From contig JABHVW010000004.1 of assembly GCA_018658105.1 (NCBI GenBank), positions 62,001 to 126,000 of the forward strand: a DNA stretch of 64,000 nucleotides, given 5' to 3'. How positions within the stretch are numbered: the stretch's first letter is position 1; every line of letters starts with the position of its first letter. Of the stretch, positions 52,533-59,244 are shown in pieces. The notes beneath the pieces were generated by a model. The model did not search any database. It was not told the origin of the DNA and saw only the letters and a program-made list of their open reading frames with translations. The DNA comes from Candidatus Peregrinibacteria bacterium. Lineage in GTDB: Bacteria > Patescibacteriota > Gracilibacteria > UBA1369 > 2-02-FULL-48-14. A program made the translations under genes and the position numbers.

Positions 52533-52561
52533 CTGGTGCTCTACCACTGAGCTATAACGGC
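52524..52561 (-). pseudogene. tRNA-Thr(GGU), detached 5' half
   Basis: Minus strand from 52561: acceptor GCCGTTA, TA, D arm GCTC-AGTGGTA-GAGC, A26, 5' anticodon stem CCAGC and loop ATGGTAA, then abruptly unrelated sequence. It completes the 3' half at 44875-44920 into a perfect tRNA. Confidence 0.88.
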
Positions 52562-52626
52562 TTATGCGCAAGAAGCGCCCAGCAATCTAATCAAATATAA
52601 GAAAGAAGGTAAAGCCCTTCAGAGAT

Positions 52627-52765
52627 ATTTGTGTGTGTAAAAAGGCGCAAGGAGCGAAGTTTAGTTTTCTAAACGAGCGACGAAGTAAGGCATTCTAATC
52701 TGTATTTGTGTGTGTAAAAAGGCGCAAGAAGCGAAGTTTAGCCTTCTAAACGAGCAACGAAGTAA
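52627..52765. repeat. Two 62-bp imperfect direct repeats
   Basis: 52627-52688 and 52704-52765 differ at four positions. Each contains a GTTTAG-nnnn-CTAAAC hairpin. Each begins ATTTGTGTGTGTAAA, which can pair with TTTACACGCACAAAT at 52770-52784 (14 of 15, one G-U), so two mutually exclusive long stems are possible. A third short match (GCGCAAGAAGCG) lies at 52566-52577. Confidence 0.75.
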
Positions 52766-52789
52766 CACATTTACACGCACAAATACAAA

Positions 52790-52892
52790 GACCACGATGC
52801 CGTGCGACTCGGGCTAAGGCTGTGGGACACACAGGCCCAGCACGAGGCTGAGCAATAACCGGATGAGTCTCACGCACATCGTCGACTCCGAT
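52790..52892 (-). ncRNA. Candidate structured RNA upstream of the split tRNA-Thr
   Basis: A promoter at 52899-52927 would start a transcript near 52892. It folds into several stems: GACTC/GAGTC closing a branched region with CAGC-CTCGT-GCTG and GGGC..CTGTG-TGTCC-CACAG..GCCC, plus a 5' hairpin. It runs on through the 62-bp repeats, and a GAAGG/CCTTC hairpin with a T-rich tail (52621-52600) might end it. No coding frame over 30 codons starts here, and there is no gene in 52562-52946. Not matched to 6S, SRP, tmRNA or RNase P. Confidence 0.4.
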
Positions 52893-52898
52893 GCGCGA

Positions 52899-52927
52899 AT
52901 TATACTCTCATGCCCACTTTACTTCAA
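52899..52927 (-). promoter_or_regulatory. Promoter of the candidate RNA
   Basis: Minus strand TTGAAG (52927-52922), exactly 17 nt, TATAAT (52904-52899). Lies just after the end of the M50 protease gene and faces the structured region and tRNA-Thr 5' half. Confidence 0.6.
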
Positions 52928-52946
52928 ACCTTTCAATGAATAATGT

Positions 52947-53573
52947 CTAGACAACAACTAAGATTGCTGTTTTGAGCCAGAAGGTGGCTGCCGAAACAAC
53001 AGACCAAACGAAGGAAAATCCAATCAGATTTTTCAAGAAATACAGATCAATCACAATGAACGCCAAAAAGTAAGGCATTCCCTTTCGCAATAATTCCTGA
53101 TATTTTTTTTGAAATCTATGCGGCACAAAAATCACAACAAACTTAGACCCATCCAAAGGAGGGAAAGGCAACATATTAAAAAGAAAAAGTACCAAACTTA
53201 AATCTAAAATCGCACTACTAAATGTCAAAAGACCATTCATGCCCGTATCAGGCGAAATGTAAGAAACCGGAATAGCCGCCAAAACTGCCATAATCAAATT
53301 AGCGAGTGGCCCCGCAAACGCAGTTAAAGCCTCATCCCTCACAGGCTTTTTAAAATTTCTCGGATTCACCGGCACCGGCTTCCCCCAGCCAAATCCAGCC
53401 AAAAAAAGCATCATCGTCCCCAACAAATCTAAATGCCGCAAAGGATTCAAACTCACCCTTCCCATTCGTTCAGCCGTCGGATCTCCCAAGCGCATCGCAA
53501 CCCAAGCATGAGCCGCCTCATGAACGGTCAATATAATAACCAGAGCCAATAAATAGTAAATTGTTAGAAACAT
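52947..53573 (-). CDS. M50/site-2-protease family membrane metalloprotease
   Basis: A 208-aa short M50 peptidase (YwhC/SpoIVFB-like). HEAAH at residues 18-22 in the first membrane helix and NMLPFPPLDGSK near residue 137 supply the zinc site; five hydrophobic segments. No PDZ domain, as expected for this short class. It cuts membrane-embedded substrates; target unknown. Confidence 0.93.
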   Translation of the reverse strand: MFLTIYYLLALVIILTVHEAAHAWVAMRLGDPTAERMGRVSLNPLRHLDLLGTMMLFLAGFGWGKPVPVNPRNFKKPVRDEALTAFAGPLANLIMAVLAAIPVSYISPDTGMNGLLTFSSAILDLSLVLFLFNMLPFPPLDGSKFVVIFVPHRFQKKYQELLRKGMPYFLAFIVIDLYFLKNLIGFSFVWSVVSAATFWLKTAILVVV

Positions 53574-53588
53574 GACCTAAGTTTATCA

Positions 53589-53670
53589 CATAAAACATTA
53601 CTCATTTCATCTATAATATTTTATAGACTAAGACTCGGCCAAGCAGCCCGGAACGCACCATAAAACATTA
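53589..53670. repeat. Short direct repeat CATAAAACATTA
   Basis: A 12-bp repeat at 53589-53600 and 53659-53670 in the gap between the M50 gene and rpmB. Could be a regulator site or chance in A/T-rich DNA. Confidence 0.3.
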
Positions 53671-53684
53671 TAGGTGAAAAACAC

Positions 53685-53713
53685 TTGCAAAATGGCTTAT
53701 CAATCCCTAAAAT
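53685..53713 (+). promoter_or_regulatory. Promoter of rpmB
   Basis: TTGCAA (53685-53690), 17-nt spacer, TAAAAT (53708-53713), about 38 nt before the first start codon. Confidence 0.45.
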
Positions 53714-53757
53714 ACCCTGGCTATGCGAAGAAATCGCAACAAGTAACCTAAGAAATT

Positions 53758-54021
53758 ATGTCTAGAGTTTGCCAACTTACCGGAGCAAGACCAAAATCAG
53801 GGCACAACGTGTCCCACTCAAAACGTCGTACAAAAAGACGTTTTCTGCCAAATCTAATTACAAAACGTATATACGATGAGGGTACTGACTCATTTGTACG
53901 TATCAAGATGACTGCAAGGGCACTGCGAACAATCGCAAAGAACCCAAAAAAGTACAAAGCAGCAATTCACTCGCTAGCTAAGAAAAGCCAGAAAAAAAGC
54001 TTGCAGAACAAATCAAAATAA
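53758..54021 (+). CDS. rpmB: Ribosomal protein L28
   Basis: An 87-aa bL28 with MSRVCQLTGARPKSGHNVSHSKRRTKRRFLPNL and the following FVRIKMTARALRTIAKN. One N-terminal cysteine only, so the zinc-free form. Start is ATG with an A/T-rich leader and no Shine-Dalgarno, even for this highly expressed gene. Followed by a good terminator at 54060-54090. Confidence 0.96.
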   Translation: MSRVCQLTGARPKSGHNVSHSKRRTKRRFLPNLITKRIYDEGTDSFVRIKMTARALRTIAKNPKKYKAAIHSLAKKSQKKSLQNKSK

Positions 54022-54059
54022 AATATACTAGCGCTGCTAAAGAATAAGCAACCAAAAAG

Positions 54060-54090
54060 AGCTCCACAGAAACTGTGCGGGGCTTTTTTT
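54060..54090 (+). terminator. Terminator of rpmB
   Basis: Stem AGCTC-CACAG with CTGTG-GGGCT (2-nt bulge), AAA loop, then seven T (54084-54090). Confidence 0.75.
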
Positions 54091-54152
54091 GGATTTAGCC
54101 TCTAACAGATTGCAATAATCGCTACTTTCCGCTAAAACTAGGTGGCTCACAC

Positions 54153-54242
54153 GGAGAGGTCGCATAGTGGCTTAGTGCGCTCGCTTGGAAAGCGGGTAGA
54201 CCTTCACGGGTCTCGGGGGTTCGAATCCCCCTCTCTCCGCCA
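54153..54242 (+). tRNA. tRNA-Ser, anticodon GGA
   Basis: Acceptor GGAGAGG/TCTCTCC, anticodon loop TTGGAAA with GGA, long type II variable arm, T arm GGGGG/CCCCC, discriminator G and encoded CCA (54240-54242). Confidence 0.95.
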
Positions 54243-54320
54243 GAGAATTCAGAAAGTTGGCTCCGTATTAGCGGGGGCGACTTTGTGATGTCTGCGCAAA
54301 GCAGACGGATTCGCCACAAC

Positions 54321-54351
54321 AAAAAAACCCCCACTCACGCAGGGGCTTTTT
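54321..54351. terminator. Bidirectional terminator between tRNA-Ser and small lipoprotein
   Basis: A run of seven A (54321-54327), CCCCC, 9-nt loop, GGGG, then C and five T (54347-54351). It can serve the plus-strand tRNA-Ser and the minus-strand lipoprotein. Confidence 0.6.
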
Positions 54352-54367
54352 CCAATTTCTAAAGAAA

Positions 54368-54541
54368 TTATTCTGCTACTTCAACATCAGCTGTATCTTC
54401 AGCTGGTGCTTCAACAGGTTCTTCAACAACAGGCTCTTCACCCATGTCTTCATCACCTTCTGGTGCAGCAGTTTCGCAACCAGCAAACATTAGAGCCATA
54501 ACTCCGAAGCTTGCCAAAAGGATTTGCATAAACTTTTTCAT
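54368..54541 (-). CDS. Small acidic lipoprotein (57 aa)
   Basis: ATG at 54541-54539, stop at 54370-54368. Signal MKKFMQILLASFGVMALMFAGC with a good lipobox, then 35 almost entirely acidic, Pro/Val/Ala-rich residues (EEPVVEEPVEAPAED). Highly negative surface tail anchored by lipid; function unknown. Terminator at 54321-54351 follows. The composition matches other exported proteins of this organism. Confidence 0.75.
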   Translation of the reverse strand: MKKFMQILLASFGVMALMFAGCETAAPEGDEDMGEEPVVEEPVEAPAEDTADVEVAE

Positions 54542-54671
54542 GTTTAAATTGTTATAAAATAAAAAGTTTCTGAAATTAAGTGTATAATTCAGCTCCTAAC
54601 CTGTAAACAGATTGGGATTGCTAAATGAATGAAATTGACGGCTCCTATTCCTGTAGTCTACCCTACACACC

Positions 54672-55118
54672 ATGAAAAAAATCTTAATTAAAAACCGCAA
54701 AGCACACCACGATTTCGAAGTCCTAGACAAATTCGAAGCCGGTATTGTACTAAAGGGACACGAAGCAAAATCCCTAAAAAATGGTGGCGGAAACTTCACA
54801 GGCAGCTTCGTAGGTTTTGAAGACGGCGAACTTTATTTGAAAAGTTTCAACATAAATCTGTATGAAAAATCTACACTCGAAGCATACGAACCCACTCGCC
54901 CACGAAAACTTCTGCTTCGTAAAGCCGAAATCCTCAAAATAGCTGGAGAGCTAAGCACCAAAGGTGTTACTCTAATTCCGCTCACTTGTGGCCTCGAAAA
55001 AGGCCGCGTCAAAATAGAAATTGCCCTCGTAAGAGGTAAAAAGAAGCACGACAAAAGAAACGATATGAAAAAGCGCGACCAAGAACGTCGCATAAATGCA
55101 GCCATCAGCGAGCACTAG
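54672..55118 (+). CDS. smpB: SsrA-binding protein
   Basis: A 148-aa SmpB, partner of tmRNA in ribosome rescue. KKILIKNRKAHHDFEVLDKFEAGIVLKGHEAKSLKNG at the N terminus, EPTRPRKLLLRKAEI in the middle, and the KKHDKRNDMKKRDQERRI tail that enters the decoding site. tmRNA itself is not in the window. Confidence 0.97.
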   Translation: MKKILIKNRKAHHDFEVLDKFEAGIVLKGHEAKSLKNGGGNFTGSFVGFEDGELYLKSFNINLYEKSTLEAYEPTRPRKLLLRKAEILKIAGELSTKGVTLIPLTCGLEKGRVKIEIALVRGKKKHDKRNDMKKRDQERRINAAISEH

Positions 55119-55142
55119 TGCACGATTTCCCCTTCCCCACAT

Positions 55143-55952
55143 ATGCAAGCAATCTATTCCACCTTCATTAAGGAACTTCATCAATTCGCGAAAAACAGAC
55201 AATACCAACGCGCAGTTTTGGCTTTATCAGGCGGTGTAGATAGCGCCCTCGCCCTTTGTGTTGCAAGCCGCGCTCTCGGCGCAAAAAATGTAACCGCCCT
55301 TATCCTTCCAGAGATAGGCCTCACATCAAACGAAGATATCGAACATGCAAAGGCCCTGGCAGATCACTTCGGCTGCGAAAGCCACTACCAACCTATCAAC
55401 AACTTTCTCGTGGACTACAGCTTCGTAGCGTGGGAAAAAACCGAAGCCGCAAATGAATCTCTCAAAGCACACATCCGCGCAACACTCTTACACCACTACT
55501 CAATTGCACAGAACGCCCTAATAATTGGCAGCGCAAACAAAAGCGACCTCACCATTGGCTACGGAACTCTCGAAGGCGAATTCGCCGGTGAAATCCAACT
55601 GTTTGCAGATGTATACAAAACCGAACTCGTAGAACTTGCCACCCTTATTGGCCTGCCAAAAGAACTAATCGAAAAAGACTATTCCCGCGGCCTCCGCCCT
55701 CACCAATCAGACATCGGAGACCTCGGCGCACCCTGGGCACAAATCGACGAAATCCTTCAACAACTAGAAGACAAAGTAGACCCAGAAACAATGATTCAAA
55801 AAGGAATGGACGCACTGCTAGTCCACAAAATCAACCGCCTCGTCCAACAGAACCAAGGCAAATATGATCACCTACAAAAAATCCAAATCGGCCGCATCAG
55901 CGAAGCCATCAAACGCGCCCAAGCCGCTGAAGAAGCATCGAGTTTAACTTAA
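55143..55952 (+). CDS. nadE: NH3-dependent NAD+ synthetase
   Basis: A 269-aa N-type ATP pyrophosphatase: P-loop ALSGGVDSALAL near residue 29, RATLLHHYSIAQNALIIGSANKSDLTIGYGT, the EGEFAGEIQLFADVYKTELVELATLIGLP block and KDYSRGLRPHQSDIGDLG. Lacks a glutaminase domain, so it uses ammonia to convert nicotinic acid adenine dinucleotide to NAD+. 24 nt after smpB, same strand. Its end overlaps the next gene's end by 9 nt. Confidence 0.93.
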   Translation: MQAIYSTFIKELHQFAKNRQYQRAVLALSGGVDSALALCVASRALGAKNVTALILPEIGLTSNEDIEHAKALADHFGCESHYQPINNFLVDYSFVAWEKTEAANESLKAHIRATLLHHYSIAQNALIIGSANKSDLTIGYGTLEGEFAGEIQLFADVYKTELVELATLIGLPKELIEKDYSRGLRPHQSDIGDLGAPWAQIDEILQQLEDKVDPETMIQKGMDALLVHKINRLVQQNQGKYDHLQKIQIGRISEAIKRAQAAEEASSLT

Positions 55953-57545
55953 AGCTCTATCACCTAAAAATGGTGCCGGATCAATCGCATCACCATGCTC
56001 ATCATTCACTCTCAAATGAATATGAGGGCCTGTTGCCCTACCAGTTTGCCCCACCTCTCCAATCGGCTGCCCAGCAGCAAGCTCGCCCTTAAATGTAACG
56101 GGACTTTTTAAATGATACATTGAAAACTTAGGCCCATCTGGCAATTTCCTCAACATAACTGCATTCCCACTCAAATCATCCGTAAAAGACGAAAGAATTT
56201 CAAGCGGACCAGTAGCAAAAATCATCGCACCTAAAGATGCAGACAAATCAATCCCATTATGATGTTTATGTTCTTCACCAGTAACAGGATGAGTTCTCTC
56301 TCCATAAGGAGAAGTCTCCGTAAAACCTCCAGCAACAGCAACATTCAAAGACCCCATTGTCATCTGCTCTTTACCTGCAAAAGACTCAGCAAAAGCCTCA
56401 GACGCAGCCCCAATTCTCGCACTATATTTTTTGATCGCCTCAACATAACTAGCCGAATCAACAATTTTTACACCCTCCATCAACTTATCTTTATAAGTAA
56501 CCGGAACCTCTACACTCTCACCTCTTTCAATCTTTTTTTGCTCATCCAAACCATTATGATAAGCCCCATATACCCTCTCGGTATCCACTCGACCTTCAAG
56601 CCGCCCGGTAATGCCTAAACCATCAGCCATCTTCCTCATATACCAAAGCATCGCCTCCATAGAAAGCTCCCAATTATCACGCCCCATCTCAGGCTTTTCC
56701 TCTTTATATTTCGCATAATCAAGATTTGTATTTAAAAAATCTAACCACGTGCCATCAATGAATTGCCCCAAGCCCATAGCAGTACTTTTAGGGTCAGGAT
56801 TCACCGCAGATGGATCACCATTTGATTCAAATCTCATAAATGCAAAGAAAGCTTCAGGAGCCACATTTTTTGCAGCAGCAAACTCTCGCCCCTTTGCAAT
56901 CCAGTTTGGCCTTTTTTGCCATAAATTTATCATCCAAGACGCACCACCAGTATCTTCAACCTCACTAACTTCCTCCTCAAGCTCAGCCACAACTTCAGGC
57001 TTTTCCTCCTCTACCTCCTCTTCTTCCCCAGTAATCACCCCAAACATACTCTTCAGAGCATCCCAAAAAGTCTTGGTCATAGTATTCATTGCATCAGAAA
57101 TACTCTTCAAAAAAGAGCCCGCATCAGCCATTTCAAGCTTGCCATCTGCTACAGCAGAGTCAAAAGTTTTCTTAACTTCCTTCGCAGATTTCGCTCCAGC
57201 AACACCAACCTCAATCGCAGCTTTTCCACCAACTTTAGCCACTTTTTTAGCAGTCTCTTTCCCCTTAGTCGCCACTTCAGCACCAACACCAGTCACTCTA
57301 GCCTGAGCTTCAGACAAAACACCTCCAGCCTGCCCTTGCTCAATAGCAGTAGCCAAAGTCGCTCTAGCAAACTTAGATTTCGCCTTCGCAGCAGCTTTCG
57401 CCTTCGCAGCAGCATCAACAGGAACAACCTCAACAGCCTCAGCAGCCTCAATTTTTTCTCCCTCAGCAGGAACTTCAGGCGCACCTTCCTTATACACTAT
57501 TCGTGCAGGATTTTCCCATTCCCAGTTGTTTTTACGATAAAGCAT
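55944..57545 (-). CDS. Lytic transglycosylase plus M23 peptidase, no signal peptide
   Basis: A 533-aa murein hydrolase with two catalytic domains. Alanine/lysine-rich N terminus (to about 180), then an SLT domain with the catalytic Glu in MRFESNGDPSAVNP near residue 241, AMGLGQFIDGTW and YGAYHNG; then an M23 domain with HHNGIDLSA near 431 and GPHIHLRVND near 505 (zinc ligands). No signal peptide is visible, although both activities need the periplasm or an outside cell wall. This dual layout recalls phage tail-tip and conjugation lysins. Convergent with nadE. Confidence 0.88.
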   Translation of the reverse strand: MLYRKNNWEWENPARIVYKEGAPEVPAEGEKIEAAEAVEVVPVDAAAKAKAAAKAKSKFARATLATAIEQGQAGGVLSEAQARVTGVGAEVATKGKETAKKVAKVGGKAAIEVGVAGAKSAKEVKKTFDSAVADGKLEMADAGSFLKSISDAMNTMTKTFWDALKSMFGVITGEEEEVEEEKPEVVAELEEEVSEVEDTGGASWMINLWQKRPNWIAKGREFAAAKNVAPEAFFAFMRFESNGDPSAVNPDPKSTAMGLGQFIDGTWLDFLNTNLDYAKYKEEKPEMGRDNWELSMEAMLWYMRKMADGLGITGRLEGRVDTERVYGAYHNGLDEQKKIERGESVEVPVTYKDKLMEGVKIVDSASYVEAIKKYSARIGAASEAFAESFAGKEQMTMGSLNVAVAGGFTETSPYGERTHPVTGEEHKHHNGIDLSASLGAMIFATGPLEILSSFTDDLSGNAVMLRKLPDGPKFSMYHLKSPVTFKGELAAGQPIGEVGQTGRATGPHIHLRVNDEHGDAIDPAPFLGDRALS

Positions 57546-57621
57546 AATTTGCGCATTTTTATCTAATAATTATAGCATAATTTGGTGGATTTCGATAGCT
57601 ATTCCCTGCTAAACTGCGCAC

Positions 57622-59037
57622 ATGATAAATTCATTAATTTTTAGGGCCTACGACATCCGTGGAATAGCCCACAAGCCCGAAAGCGACAAAACCCCAGATC
57701 TCACACCTGAAACTATCGAATTGATAGGAAAAGCCTCTGGAACCTATATAAAAAGAAAATTCGGGCCAAAAATCGCTCTTGCCTACGATTGCCGCCTCAG
57801 CACGCCAGAACTACGAGAAGCCTTCATAAAAGGCATGATTTCAACTGGCTGCCAAATCACAGATATCGGCATGGTACCTACCCCAATCATGTATTTTGCA
57901 GTTTGCAAATTCAATTTCGACGGCGGCGTATGCATAACAGCTAGCCACAATCCAAAAGAATATAATGGCGTAAAATTAGTAGGAAAAGACGCACACTCAA
58001 TCTGTGGAGACGATCTTCAAGATGTTCTCGCAATAATCCAAAATGAAGACTATGAAACTGGAGAAGGCAGCCTCGAAGAACTGAAAATCTTCCCGGCCTA
58101 CCTCGGCCATATTCTAGATATGATAAAAATCGACAAACCCCTAAAAATAGTTGTAGATGCAGCAAACGGAGCAGCCGGCCCATACATAAAACCATTTTTT
58201 GAAGCACTCGGATGCGAAGTGATCGCACTTTACGAAGAACCAGACGGATCTTTTCCAAACCACGAAGCCAACCCAGAAAAAACAGCAAACATGCAGGATC
58301 TCGCAGCAGCAGTCAAAGAAAACAGCGCAGACCTCGGATTCGGCTTCGACGGCGACGGCGATCGCGTTGGACTAGTCGATGAAAACGGCAAACACTACAA
58401 CGCAGATCTCTTACTGCTTTTACTCACCCGCGACTTATTAACTCGCAAACCAGGCGCAAAAATAGTCTTCGACGTAAAAGTCTCACAAGTATTAATAGAC
58501 GACATAAAAAAACACGGCGGCGAACCAGTAATGAGCAAAACCGGCCACTCTTTCATAGAGAAAAAAATGCATGAATTACACGCGCCACTCGGCGGTGAAA
58601 TCAGCGGCCACATGTTCATTGCAGAAAACTATTACGGCTTCGACGATGCAATGCTCGCAGCCGCAAAACTCCTTAAAATCGCAGCGGCCCACGAAGGCCC
58701 TTTCTCAACTCTCTTCGATGACGTAGCAAAAACCGCCAGCACTCAAGAAATAAAATCACCCTGTCCAGACACAGAAAAATTCGCAATCGTCGAAAAAATC
58801 ACAGCAAACTTCACAAGCAAATACGACTGCATAACTATAGACGGCGTACGTGTAAATTTTGACAATGAATCCTGGGCCGCGGTACGATCAAGCAACACTT
58901 CTCCGAATTTAACAATTCGTTTCGAAGCACCAAACCAAGAGCGCCTGAAAGAAATCATGCAAATAATGCTAAGCGAACTCGAAAAATACCCCGAAATCGA
59001 CCTCTGGTGGAAAGACAAAGCCCCTCAAGAACTTTAG
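57622..59037 (+). CDS. Phosphoglucomutase/phosphomannomutase
   Basis: A 471-aa alpha-D-phosphohexomutase. Phosphoserine loop ITASHNPKEYNGVKLVG near residue 106, metal-binding GFDGDGDRVGLVDE near 240, sugar-binding GGEISGHMF, and phosphate-binding RSSNTSPNLTIRFEA near the C terminus. Interconverts hexose-6-P and hexose-1-P for nucleotide-sugar synthesis, feeding the glycosyltransferases at 30402-32218. ManB, AlgC and Pgm specificities cannot be told apart here. Confidence 0.94.
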   Translation: MINSLIFRAYDIRGIAHKPESDKTPDLTPETIELIGKASGTYIKRKFGPKIALAYDCRLSTPELREAFIKGMISTGCQITDIGMVPTPIMYFAVCKFNFDGGVCITASHNPKEYNGVKLVGKDAHSICGDDLQDVLAIIQNEDYETGEGSLEELKIFPAYLGHILDMIKIDKPLKIVVDAANGAAGPYIKPFFEALGCEVIALYEEPDGSFPNHEANPEKTANMQDLAAAVKENSADLGFGFDGDGDRVGLVDENGKHYNADLLLLLLTRDLLTRKPGAKIVFDVKVSQVLIDDIKKHGGEPVMSKTGHSFIEKKMHELHAPLGGEISGHMFIAENYYGFDDAMLAAAKLLKIAAAHEGPFSTLFDDVAKTASTQEIKSPCPDTEKFAIVEKITANFTSKYDCITIDGVRVNFDNESWAAVRSSNTSPNLTIRFEAPNQERLKEIMQIMLSELEKYPEIDLWWKDKAPQEL

Positions 59038-59046
59038 CTCCAAACT

Positions 59047-59244
59047 ATGAACCTCGCAGTAGGAATCAGCCTAATAATCGCATTTATCGTCTTTGCTTTT
59101 TACGGTGCAATTGGAACAAAACACGCCGCACGTTTTAGATACCTCGGCCCACGAACCGTTTACCTCACACTTTTTTTTGCAGCAACATCTAGCATATTAA
59201 TTATGCTAATAATCACCGCTTACATCGTGCTGTTACTAAACTAA
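59047..59244 (+). CDS. Small two-helix membrane protein
   Basis: A 65-aa protein with two hydrophobic helices (about 4-24 and 37-64) joined by a basic loop (GTKHAARFRYLGPRTVY). Starts 9 nt after the phosphohexomutase stop, so probably co-transcribed. Unknown. Confidence 0.5.
   Translation: MNLAVGISLIIAFIVFAFYGAIGTKHAARFRYLGPRTVYLTLFFAATSSILIMLIITAYIVLLLN

Noticed and set aside
52627-52765. CRISPR array
   Set aside because: Only two 62-bp repeats with a 15-bp gap, repeats too long and spacer too short, and no cas gene in the window.
54122-54334. 70-codon minus-strand frame over tRNA-Ser
   Set aside because: Antisense to the tRNA and reads the GGERGIRTPETREG-type peptide commonly produced by translating tRNA-Ser antisense.
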